From positions 210,232 through 274,231 of the forward strand of contig AAVV01000006.1 of NCBI GenBank assembly GCA_000169115.1: a DNA stretch of 64,000 nt, read 5' to 3'. The DNA is from a marine gamma proteobacterium HTCC2080. GTDB lineage: Bacteria; Pseudomonadota; Gammaproteobacteria; Pseudomonadales; Halieaceae. How positions within the stretch are numbered: the first letter of the stretch is position 1; each line of letters starts with the position of its first letter. Below, piece after piece: positions 36,433-44,249 of this stretch. Below the pieces are notes generated by a model. It worked only from the letters and a program-made list of their open reading frames with translations, did no database searches and was not told where the DNA came from. Both the position numbers and the translations under genes were made by a program.

Positions 36433-38193
36433 ATGCAGATTCGTATGAGAGCCACCGCCGTTAGGTCTCTGACCTTACTCGCGATACTGTGCTTCATTCT
36501 TGAGGCTCTCGTTGTATATCGACTTTTCGCCCTGCGTGATCTTCAGCAAAGCGTGTTGCAGCTTCAGGTAGAAGCGCAGCAGGTGGAGCGTGCTCTGAGC
36601 CCTACGATCATTTTTAGCGATCGAGACGCGCCGATACCCTTGGTCGCTCTGTCATTGCGAGATGACGTGGTGTCGGATGCCTGTTGTGCCGTTCCCCTGC
36701 AACTGCTTAATGAGGCTCACAAAGCTTCAAGCCTTAACGATTATTCGCGGGCTTACAGTGAGCTACTGCGCGGCCTCGATGGCTACTCTGCAGTGCGGCG
36801 CGATCAGATTAATAGCATGCTAAAAACAAATGCGTGGCTCCCCTACATTGCGACAGTTATTTTGGTTGCTGTATTTTTGATCGCTTGGCAAATTTTGCAA
36901 AATAATTTTCTTGGCCCTATCAGCCGACTCCATCGAGCTGTCAGAGAGGCAGATTTACACGGCGGTTTTGATTATCGCAATCGTGTAACTGATCCGCAGG
37001 AGATAGGCGATCTAGGCGTATCCTTTTCAAATTTATTGTCGCGACTTGTCGGTCAGTTGGCGGGGCGTGAGCTTGCGCTTCGCGAGGCTAAGGATATGTC
37101 GCGGCGAGAAACTGAGCGAGTTTCTGCTGAGCTAAATGAACTTTTTGAGGGCAGTCCTAACCCCATCTTTGTTCTTAATAAGGCAGGTCTTGTCGTTACT
37201 TGGAACCCTAAAATCGCCGCTATTACAAATCTGCCCGAGTTGGAGGCCATTGGTGGAGGTTTTGAAGATTTATGTTTGGCTACAAGCCTTGACAGAGAAG
37301 ATTTTCATACCCAATTCGTTCGAGTTTTAAAGGGTGGGGTACAGGACGATATTCGGTTGCCCCTGGTAAGTCGCGGGGCGGCAACGGTTGTGATCAGAGC
37401 AAACCTGCGGCCGTGTCGAGCTTTTGGAGGCGAAATTGTAGGCATAAACTGTTTTGGTCGCGAGATAAATGGCGAGCTGCAGCCGAGTGTTTTAGAGGTA
37501 GAGGCTCAGCAGGCTAGTTATTTCAGCCAGCTGGCATCCAGTGCCGCGCATCAGCTTAACCAGCCTTTGCAAAAGATGCGTTTGTATCTTGCCAATGCTC
37601 AAAATCGTTTGCGCATGCCAGCGATTGATCAACAGAGTTTGGCGGAAAAATTAAGCGGTATTGATGCTGAATTATCAACAGTATCGGAGACCATTGACCA
37701 CTTAAGAGAGTTTGGCCGCCCTATTGAGCCTATGACTAATGGCTTTCAGATAGCAACGGTTATTGAGCGTTGTTTGGATCTGTCTCGAGGTAGCTTGGTT
37801 GAGCACGGTATTGAAGTAACACTGGATTGTCAGCTGTCCAATGAGATGGCAAATGGCCACCCGCTTCAGATTGAAAAGCCGTTAATTGCGCTCCTAAACA
37901 ACGCTCGGGAAGCGGTGCTTGAGGGTGCGCCTAGCAGCCCCAAAATTACTATAGTCGCCACAGCTGTAGAGGCTGATATCGCAAAGATCGTGGTGTCAGA
38001 TAATGGCTGTGGTTTTACGGAGGACCTGCGCGACAGGGTCTTCGAGCCATTTTTTTCCACACGCACAGCGGATAAAAATGTTGGCTTGGGGCTTTCTGTG
38101 GCACAGGCCGTCATTAACGATCTTGGGGGACGTTTAAACCTAGATAGTGATAATGGTTGGACAACCGCCACGATGGTTGTCCCGCTGCGATAG
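36433..38193 (+). CDS. Membrane sensor histidine kinase (HAMP-PAS-HisKA-HATPase)
   Basis: Inner-membrane kinase, 586 residues: membrane spans at ~10-30 and ~138-158 flank a ~105-residue periplasmic sensor region, followed by HAMP (~155-215), a PAS-like domain (~235-340, LFEGSPNPIFVLNKAGLV) and kinase core. The phospho-accepting H373 lies in SSAAHQLNQPLQKM; the ATPase domain shows the N box LLNNAREAV, DNGCGF and GLGLSVAQAV. It heads a plus-strand gene run ending in the H-NOX-associated kinase, so it may be a second input to the same response regulators. The periplasmic ligand is unknown. Confidence 0.92.
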   Translation: MQIRMRATAVRSLTLLAILCFILEALVVYRLFALRDLQQSVLQLQVEAQQVERALSPTIIFSDRDAPIPLVALSLRDDVVSDACCAVPLQLLNEAHKASSLNDYSRAYSELLRGLDGYSAVRRDQINSMLKTNAWLPYIATVILVAVFLIAWQILQNNFLGPISRLHRAVREADLHGGFDYRNRVTDPQEIGDLGVSFSNLLSRLVGQLAGRELALREAKDMSRRETERVSAELNELFEGSPNPIFVLNKAGLVVTWNPKIAAITNLPELEAIGGGFEDLCLATSLDREDFHTQFVRVLKGGVQDDIRLPLVSRGAATVVIRANLRPCRAFGGEIVGINCFGREINGELQPSVLEVEAQQASYFSQLASSAAHQLNQPLQKMRLYLANAQNRLRMPAIDQQSLAEKLSGIDAELSTVSETIDHLREFGRPIEPMTNGFQIATVIERCLDLSRGSLVEHGIEVTLDCQLSNEMANGHPLQIEKPLIALLNNAREAVLEGAPSSPKITIVATAVEADIAKIVVSDNGCGFTEDLRDRVFEPFFSTRTADKNVGLGLSVAQAVINDLGGRLNLDSDNGWTTATMVVPLR

Positions 38194-38206
38194 GAGAAAA
38201 ACGGGT

Positions 38207-38530
38207 TTGATAAACAGACGACTTAAAGCCGCTGGGAATTATCCATTTTCAACCCAGCTAGCCGATATGCGCTGCGTTGGCGGCGTTGCCAATTCTTTCG
38301 GCTCAGCTACCTGTAATAAAGATGGCGCCTTTATCTGGAGTGAAGGTGGTAGGTTACTAGCAAGTTCTATGGGCTCACTGGGAACAAAATTTCTTTTCGC
38401 TTTGAAAGGTGATGCAAAGTCGGAAAACTTAGCCGTGGAAGGGCAGACCACGGTAGACTCGTTAGCACCGCATAATAAGCTGCAAAATGCGACTGCGCGT
38501 TTTGTTGAGTTGAATGGAAGCCGTCCGTGA
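38207..38530 (+). CDS. Candidate small protein between kinase and HD-GYP genes
   Basis: A frame of about 107 codons can start at TTG 38207 with AGGAG at 38192-38196 in front, and its TGA overlaps the GTG start of the next gene (GTGA), a coupling signature. The product (INRRLKAAGNYPFSTQLADM onward) shows no recognised domain. The alternative start at 38147 would overlap the kinase gene. Both strands are open in part of this region, so coding status is uncertain. Confidence 0.4.
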   Translation: MINRRLKAAGNYPFSTQLADMRCVGGVANSFGSATCNKDGAFIWSEGGRLLASSMGSLGTKFLFALKGDAKSENLAVEGQTTVDSLAPHNKLQNATARFVELNGSRP

Positions 38531-39645
38531 AAGTACTAGTTGTCGATGATGAATCTGATATTCGCGAGGAACTCGGAGAGTTTGTTGAGCAGTTGGATTT
38601 TTCAGTGGTGCTGGCCAGTAATGGTGAAGAGGCGTTGGGTAAATACTTTGATGATCCTGAAATCTCGATCATCCTGAGTGATCTTATGATGCCGGGACTT
38701 AACGGCCTCGAAATGTTGGATAACATTAATAGCGCTCCGGGCGCACACCAGCGGGTTCGACGTGTCATCTTCATGACGGGAAACGGAAACACGCAATCAG
38801 TAATTCGTGCGATGCATCTCGGAGCAAAAGAATTTCTTCTTAAGCCGGTGGATCTCGATCAACTTGAGCGACACATAATGAGCGCCAAGAGAGAAGTTGC
38901 TACCGATCGAGCTCGCCAAACTGAGGAGATATTGCTGAAGCAGCAGGTCTCTTTAAATAATGCCCAAATATCTTCCTTAAATCGTGATGTTGAAGAGGCT
39001 TACGCTGAGGCCTTGGCTTGTTTGGCTGCCGCTGCAGAACACAAGGATCCCGAGACCGGCCAACATATTATTCGTATTGGCGAATATGCTGCCGTGCTTG
39101 CACAAGCGTTAGGTTGGGACAAGGAATGGAGCGAGATGATTAGGTTGGCCGCGCCCCTTCACGATGTAGGTAAAGTCGGTATGCGCGATTCGGTACTGCT
39201 GAAGGAGGGCCCTCTCGATGACGATGAGTTGCATCATATGCGGCAACACCCAGAGACCGGCTATCAAATCCTCTCGGTCTCGAATTATCCAACCATGAAG
39301 ATGGCTGCCCGCATAGCACGCTGTCATCATGAGCGTTGGGATGGAACCGGCTATCCGCGTGGGCTTAAGGGATCAGAAATTCCTGTGGAAGCTTCGATTA
39401 CGACGTTGGTAGATGTCTATGACGCGCTGCGGTCAAAGCGGCCTTACAAGCCTGCGTTTGATCACAAGCAAGTGATGGATATTATTTTAAATGGAGATGG
39501 CCGAACAGAGCCCAAGCATTTCCGGCCGGATGTGCTCGCTGCTTTTGAGGCTGCCCAAGACAAGATGGCAGATATTTTTGAGCGACTTAGCGACGATACT
39601 GATTCTTCCAGTCACACGAGTTCATCTAAGCGCGAGGTTTTGTAA
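38527..39645 (+). CDS. Response regulator with HD-GYP c-di-GMP phosphodiesterase domain
   Basis: A 372-residue protein predicted to hydrolyse c-di-GMP under phosphorylation control. The receiver (residues 1-120) has VVDDES, phospho-acceptor D52 (ILSDLMMPGLNG) and LLKPVD. After a coiled linker, the HD-GYP domain is intact: HD at 212-213 (PLHDVGKVGM), HHERWDGTGYP at 267-277, and LVDVYDALRSKRPYK. This differs from Shewanella HnoD, described as having a degenerate HD-GYP domain. It starts at GTG and its stop overlaps the next gene (TAATG). Lowering c-di-GMP would free LapG from LapD and release the adhesin. Confidence 0.94.
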   Translation: MKVLVVDDESDIREELGEFVEQLDFSVVLASNGEEALGKYFDDPEISIILSDLMMPGLNGLEMLDNINSAPGAHQRVRRVIFMTGNGNTQSVIRAMHLGAKEFLLKPVDLDQLERHIMSAKREVATDRARQTEEILLKQQVSLNNAQISSLNRDVEEAYAEALACLAAAAEHKDPETGQHIIRIGEYAAVLAQALGWDKEWSEMIRLAAPLHDVGKVGMRDSVLLKEGPLDDDELHHMRQHPETGYQILSVSNYPTMKMAARIARCHHERWDGTGYPRGLKGSEIPVEASITTLVDVYDALRSKRPYKPAFDHKQVMDIILNGDGRTEPKHFRPDVLAAFEAAQDKMADIFERLSDDTDSSSHTSSSKREVL

Positions 39646-41009
39646 TGAAGACGTTGATTGTAGAGGATAGCTCCACACTCTGCGCTATTTATGAAGCGTA
39701 TCTGGATGACACCGGTTACGAAGTACACACGGTCGAGACTTTTACGGGTGCTCTGATGGCACTGGAAAGTTTAAAGCCTGATTTGATTTTACTCGACATA
39801 GAATTACCAGACGGTAACGGTTTAGACCTGTTAGCAGAAACAGTGCTCATGAAGCCTCAGCCTGCAGTCGTTGTGATGACAGGGCACGGTATCGAATTTG
39901 CAGACCAGGCGATCGAGCGTGGGGCCGACGACTTTTTGGGTAAGCCATTTGACGCTTCCAGGCTACGCGTGACCCTTGCCAATGTGGCGCAGCGGCTGGA
40001 GCTCACCCAAAAGCTCAGCCAGCTTGGCGAAAAGCGTGAACGCCTGGGCTCCATCTTGGGTTCATCCGACGTCATGCAGGTGGTTTATACAACGATTGAA
40101 TCCTTAGCCTCGAGTCGTGCGACTGCCCTGATTACGGGTGAGAGCGGCACTGGCAAGGAGCTTGCGGCGAGAGCGATACATGATTTGTCAGTCCGTGCCC
40201 CAAAAGAGTTTGTTGCAGTTAACTGTGCCGCCATACCCAGTGATCTTATTGAGTCTGAGCTCTTTGGAGAGGCGTCTGGCGTCAGAGGTAATGTTCGTGC
40301 CCGAGATGGCCTTATAAAGCAGTCAGATGGAGGAACCTTATTTCTTGATGAAGTCTGTGATATGCCTTATGAGTTGCAATCGGTGCTTCTTCGGTTTATC
40401 CAAAGTGGTTCTTTTAAGCCGGTAGGCAGTGATAACGAGTTTGTTGCTGACGTACGAATTTTAGCGGCTACTAATCGAGATCCGTTGTTTGAAATGCGTG
40501 AAGGACGGTTGCGCGAGGATTTGTTTTATCGGTTACATGTGGTGCCTTTACGGGTACCACCACTGCGAGAGCGCGGTGATGATGTGCTGTTGTTATCTAC
40601 CTACTATCTCAAAGTATTCTCTGAGCAAGAGGCTCGAGAGACGTGTGGATTTTCTGAAGATGCCCGTAGAGAGTTTCGACGATATCCCTGGCCCGGAAAC
40701 GTTAGGCAGTTAGAAAATATTATTCATCGTTTGGTGCTTATGTCGCCAGAGCAGACCATCGGTTATGAACAGCTCCGTGTCGCTATTATGGATAGCGACA
40801 TGGTCGATAGTACCGCCTCAAATCCGAGTGCAATTACCCCGCTTACTAGCGAGGCGCGTGTTGGCGGCGTGGAGCCTTTGTGGCTCACTGAAAAACGCGC
40901 GATTCAGTCGGCTATTGATCACTGTGAGGGCAATGTAAACCGTGCCGCTGGTTTGTTGGAGGTCGCACCTTCCACCATTTACCGAAAAATCCAAAGTTGG
41001 AAGTCATAA
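39645..41009 (+). CDS. NtrC-like response regulator lacking the GAFTGA loop (HnoC-like)
   Basis: A 454-residue regulator: receiver with D51 (LLDIELPDGNG), a sigma-54-type AAA+ domain with Walker A GESGTGKE and Walker B GGTLFLDEV, and a Fis-type helix-turn-helix at the C-terminus (NVNRAAGLLEVAPSTIYRKI). The segment between SELFG and GGTLFLDE reads EASGVRGNV where activators have HEKGAFTGA, so the sigma-54 contact loop is lost and one residue is missing. It therefore probably does not activate sigma-54 promoters; it may act as a repressor, as described for the NtrC-like HnoC of the Shewanella NO network. It lies 31 bp before the H-NOX gene. Confidence 0.92.
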   Translation: MKTLIVEDSSTLCAIYEAYLDDTGYEVHTVETFTGALMALESLKPDLILLDIELPDGNGLDLLAETVLMKPQPAVVVMTGHGIEFADQAIERGADDFLGKPFDASRLRVTLANVAQRLELTQKLSQLGEKRERLGSILGSSDVMQVVYTTIESLASSRATALITGESGTGKELAARAIHDLSVRAPKEFVAVNCAAIPSDLIESELFGEASGVRGNVRARDGLIKQSDGGTLFLDEVCDMPYELQSVLLRFIQSGSFKPVGSDNEFVADVRILAATNRDPLFEMREGRLREDLFYRLHVVPLRVPPLRERGDDVLLLSTYYLKVFSEQEARETCGFSEDARREFRRYPWPGNVRQLENIIHRLVLMSPEQTIGYEQLRVAIMDSDMVDSTASNPSAITPLTSEARVGGVEPLWLTEKRAIQSAIDHCEGNVNRAAGLLEVAPSTIYRKIQSWKS

Positions 41010-41040
41010 AAAAAATAGCTAATAGCAATGGAGTCGTGGA

Positions 41041-41589
41041 ATGTATGGTGTCATTAATAAATCGCTGAGAGACATGGTGGTTGAGCAATTTGGTGAGAGT
41101 AAGTGGCAAGAGGTTCTCCTGCGCTCCGGTGTGCCCGATGACAGCTTTCTGGCAATGCAATCTTACGATGATGATATTACCTACAGCCTGGCTCAGGCTT
41201 GCGCTGATGAAATGGCTATTGATCTCAGCGATGCGTTAAGAGCTTTTGGAGTACATTGGGTTGAGAATACCGTGGCACGGCAGTACGAATCGCTTCTGCG
41301 GGCTGCAGGCGCAGACATGCTAGGTTTTCTGAGTAACCTTAATAATCTCCACGATCGCATTAGTTCTACCTTTTTAAATTACCGACCGCCTAACTTTAAG
41401 GTGGAAGAACGTAATGAAAATAATGTCGACATTTTTTACGTGTCTGAACGAGTCGGACTGACGCCATTTGTCGAGGGTCTGTTACACGGATTGGCACAGC
41501 GATTTAATCAGTCTATGGAGATTTTGGAAATCGAGCCCCAAGCAGTCGATGCCGGGGAAAGAACGCTCTTCAAAGTTCGCATGGGTTAA
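41041..41589 (+). CDS. H-NOX heme nitric-oxide sensor
   Basis: A 182-residue heme-nitric oxide/oxygen-binding protein. The proximal heme ligand is H104 (NNLHDRI), with conserved P117 (YRPPNF) and the heme-propionate motif Y133-x-S135-x-R137 (YVSERVGL), each offset by two from the well-studied Thermoanaerobacter H-NOX. The position equivalent to its distal-pocket Tyr140 is P142 here, so the protein lacks the oxygen-stabilising tyrosine and is expected to prefer NO. The gene is 13 bp upstream of the hybrid kinase, its expected partner. Confidence 0.96.
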   Translation: MYGVINKSLRDMVVEQFGESKWQEVLLRSGVPDDSFLAMQSYDDDITYSLAQACADEMAIDLSDALRAFGVHWVENTVARQYESLLRAAGADMLGFLSNLNNLHDRISSTFLNYRPPNFKVEERNENNVDIFYVSERVGLTPFVEGLLHGLAQRFNQSMEILEIEPQAVDAGERTLFKVRMG

Positions 41590-41602
41590 CGGTTAGTTTT
41601 TT

Positions 41603-43759
41603 GTGAACAAACCAGATCTATTTTGGGGTGAGCTTCAAAAACTTTTTACGTTAGTCGGCCAAATTGACAGTGACGGGGTATTGGTTCGAGCTAGCCCCCT
41701 ACTCGCTGACAAGTGTCGGCTTGATAGCACGAGTACGGTCAAATTTTTTGAGCATTTCAAATTTAAGCGTCCGACACTGTTTGACGGATCTATGGTGTCT
41801 GCCAAAGAGGCGGTGGGTGAATTGTTTTTGGGGTTTAGTGAAGACTTGGGCTTCGCCATCCGTGGGCAGATCATTGACTATGCTGAGATGGGCTTGGAGG
41901 GACTCTGTTTTGTCGGCGTGCCTTGGTTGTGGTGGATAGAAGAAAACACAGTTGATAGCGCTTTGACGATGTCTGACTTTCCTGCGCATGACGTACAGAT
42001 GGATCAGCTGTTCTTCATGAGTACGCAGCAGTCGATGGTAGATGATTTACAAGCACTTAACGCGCAATTGAAATCTGCGAAGCAAGAAGTAGACCGTGCT
42101 AATGAGGCGCGTCAAAAGTATTTCCATCATGTCAGTCATGAAATGCGCACGCCCTTAAATGGTGTGATTAGTTCCCTCAGCCTGATGAGTGACTTTAAGC
42201 TTGAGGGCAAGCTTTTAGAGTATGCGGAGCTGGCCTCGAAAAGCGCCGATCGCCTTTTGGAGGTTATTAATTTCACCTTGGATACGGCCTCGCTGGAATC
42301 CCACGTGAGCGAGGCAGACAATAGTGCATTTTGCCTTGATGACTTGATAAATGAGTGCCTAATGTTGGCGCGACCTAGGGCGTTAGAAAAAGGACTGGAG
42401 CTGGGTCGCTCAGGAGAGCGTGGTTTCAGCAAAAATTATAGCAGTCGTTTAAAACTTCTGAGGCAGGTGCTCAGTAACCTCCTATCAAATGCAGTTAAGT
42501 TTTCCCAGTCAGGGACCATTACTGTTGGTGCTCTTAGTCTTGGTAGTGATTATCCTCAAGGCGATATGGTCGAGTTCACCGTTTCTGATCAAGGCCCGGG
42601 TATTCCTGCAGATGCCATAGAGAGCTTGTTTGAGCCTTTTTCCACAGGACTAAGTGCGGCCACCCAGCATGCGCAGGGCACGGGCTTGGGGTTAAATATT
42701 GTGGAACGCTTCGTTGAAGCCTTGGGCGGCGAGGTGAGTGTGGAGTCTTCTGTAGGTTCGGGAACGATTTTTAGCTTCACGATCCCACTGTCTTTCGCCC
42801 CCGAAGGTGCCGTTCTGAAGTCGAGTAGCATGGCTATAGTTCAGGAGACTGATGAGTTTTCTGGCACTGTGTTACTGGTCGATGGTCGGCAATTGAATCG
42901 CCAACTCAACGGTAAGCTGCTGGAGTCCTTGGGGTGTAACGTTGTAATAGCAGATTCCGGTGAGAAAGCAGTTGCGCTCCTCCAGTCAAATGCTAAGGCT
43001 TTTGATCTCCTTATTATGGATGCTGACATGCCGTCACTGAGCTGTTTTGATGCGATGCGGCATATTTTTGATATTTCTGGCGCAGCAAATATTCCAATAT
43101 TTGCGTTAACGCCCCGCTGTGGCCCCGGTGAGCAACTAAAAGTTGAGCACGCTGGCATGGCTGGAGTTTTAGGTGAGCCGCTGCTAGCAGACGACCTTCG
43201 TGACGCGCTTTTGCTACATTTACCTTTGAATTCGAGGGATACAGAGGCAAGCTCAACCGAGCATTTAGTGGATATAGAAACAGCCGACACAGGTGCGGGT
43301 TCTGCAGCTGTATCGGATCACGCTGCAATGGTAGATAAGGGCGGAACCAATATGACTGAGAACGAAAAATTACTAGCTGTTGGTGATGACAATATGCCCC
43401 AGGACACCGTTGCCTTTGATTGTAAGCCCATTAACCGTCTGGTCCGAGAGGTTGGCATTGTAGTGCTCGATTCCCTAGTCGATAAATTCTTGGGTGAATC
43501 TACGGACCGATGGGAGAGCTTACGCAAGGCAATGGCGGAACAGGAGCGAAATATCATTATTCGCGAGGCGCATACTTTAGGTAGTGCCTGCTTGACCTTT
43601 GGGTTGGAAGCAGCGGGTGTGAGCTTCCGGCAGATCGAGGCCGCGGCACTGTCGGGTGGAGTTTTGCCGACAACAGATCAGTTGCCCGCCATCTCAGAGC
43701 AGCTTGGACTCGGCATTAGGGAGCTTCAGCAGTTATTATCTGAGCAGCGCTTGAAGTAG
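41603..43759 (+). CDS. H-NOX-associated hybrid histidine kinase (HNOBA-HisKA-HATPase-REC-HPt)
   Basis: Soluble 718-residue kinase expected to be inhibited or activated by NO-bound H-NOX. The first ~160 residues end in a segment (MSDFPAHDVQMDQL followed by a helix) like the HNOBA domain next to H-NOX domains in guanylate cyclases and kinases. The HisKA domain has H179 (FHHVSHEMRTPLNG); the ATPase domain has LLSNAVKFS, DQGPGIP and GTGLGLNIV. The receiver (~425-540) keeps D473 (IMDADMP) but has VDG where VDD is usual and E525 where the conserved lysine should be. The HPt domain carries H657 (REAHTLGSAC) and would pass phosphate to the nearby regulators. Start is GTG. Confidence 0.93.
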   Translation: MNKPDLFWGELQKLFTLVGQIDSDGVLVRASPLLADKCRLDSTSTVKFFEHFKFKRPTLFDGSMVSAKEAVGELFLGFSEDLGFAIRGQIIDYAEMGLEGLCFVGVPWLWWIEENTVDSALTMSDFPAHDVQMDQLFFMSTQQSMVDDLQALNAQLKSAKQEVDRANEARQKYFHHVSHEMRTPLNGVISSLSLMSDFKLEGKLLEYAELASKSADRLLEVINFTLDTASLESHVSEADNSAFCLDDLINECLMLARPRALEKGLELGRSGERGFSKNYSSRLKLLRQVLSNLLSNAVKFSQSGTITVGALSLGSDYPQGDMVEFTVSDQGPGIPADAIESLFEPFSTGLSAATQHAQGTGLGLNIVERFVEALGGEVSVESSVGSGTIFSFTIPLSFAPEGAVLKSSSMAIVQETDEFSGTVLLVDGRQLNRQLNGKLLESLGCNVVIADSGEKAVALLQSNAKAFDLLIMDADMPSLSCFDAMRHIFDISGAANIPIFALTPRCGPGEQLKVEHAGMAGVLGEPLLADDLRDALLLHLPLNSRDTEASSTEHLVDIETADTGAGSAAVSDHAAMVDKGGTNMTENEKLLAVGDDNMPQDTVAFDCKPINRLVREVGIVVLDSLVDKFLGESTDRWESLRKAMAEQERNIIIREAHTLGSACLTFGLEAAGVSFRQIEAAALSGGVLPTTDQLPAISEQLGLGIRELQQLLSEQRLK

Positions 43760-43858
43760 GTAGGGATTCGCACTCGGAATGTATATGACGCGGGCTTGCT
43801 TCAAGGCGAGGAGTAATATTCCTTATTAGTTCATTAAAATACATTGGAAGGGCTTTTT

Positions 43859-44242
43859 ATGCTTTTGATATCTAGGTTGTTATCGGGATTGTTTGGACTT
43901 CTGTTTCTCGCAGTGGGCACAGGATTGTGGTTAAACACTGGAGACGCCGCGGCTGAGCTGGGTCTGGTAAATCTTGCTGCGGCGGGCTTAGGCACCGTGA
44001 GAGCAGACATAGGCGGGTTCTTCTTGGGTGGCGGACTCATTCTAGTGCTAGCAGCTGCACGCCGCGATCCGGGTCTACTTTGGCCTGTTCAACTATTGGT
44101 GCTCATTGCCTTGCTAGGCCGGACCCTGACGTTAGTCATAGACGGCCCGGTGGCGGCAGGGGTGCCCAGTATGGGGATCGAGCTGCTTATCTTACTTGTC
44201 CTTTTTTGGTGTAAAAGGGCTTGGGTTTCGCAGCCTGAATAG
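43859..44242 (+). CDS. Small integral membrane protein (DUF4345-like)
   Basis: About 127 residues from ATG 43859, with GGAAGGG at 43846-43852 as ribosome-binding site. Four hydrophobic segments are separated by short loops; a conserved-looking TVRADIGGFFLGGG lies in the second loop/helix and RTLTLVIDGP in the third, features seen in DUF4345-type proteins of unknown function. It follows the NO-kinase gene by ~100 bp and may or may not share its transcript. Confidence 0.7.
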   Translation: MLLISRLLSGLFGLLFLAVGTGLWLNTGDAAAELGLVNLAAAGLGTVRADIGGFFLGGGLILVLAAARRDPGLLWPVQLLVLIALLGRTLTLVIDGPVAAGVPSMGIELLILLVLFWCKRAWVSQPE

Positions 44243-44249
44243 CCCGTTG

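Noticed and set aside
41635..43557. Several antisense frames over the H-NOX-associated kinase gene
   Set aside because: Shadow frames; the plus strand carries complete kinase motifs.
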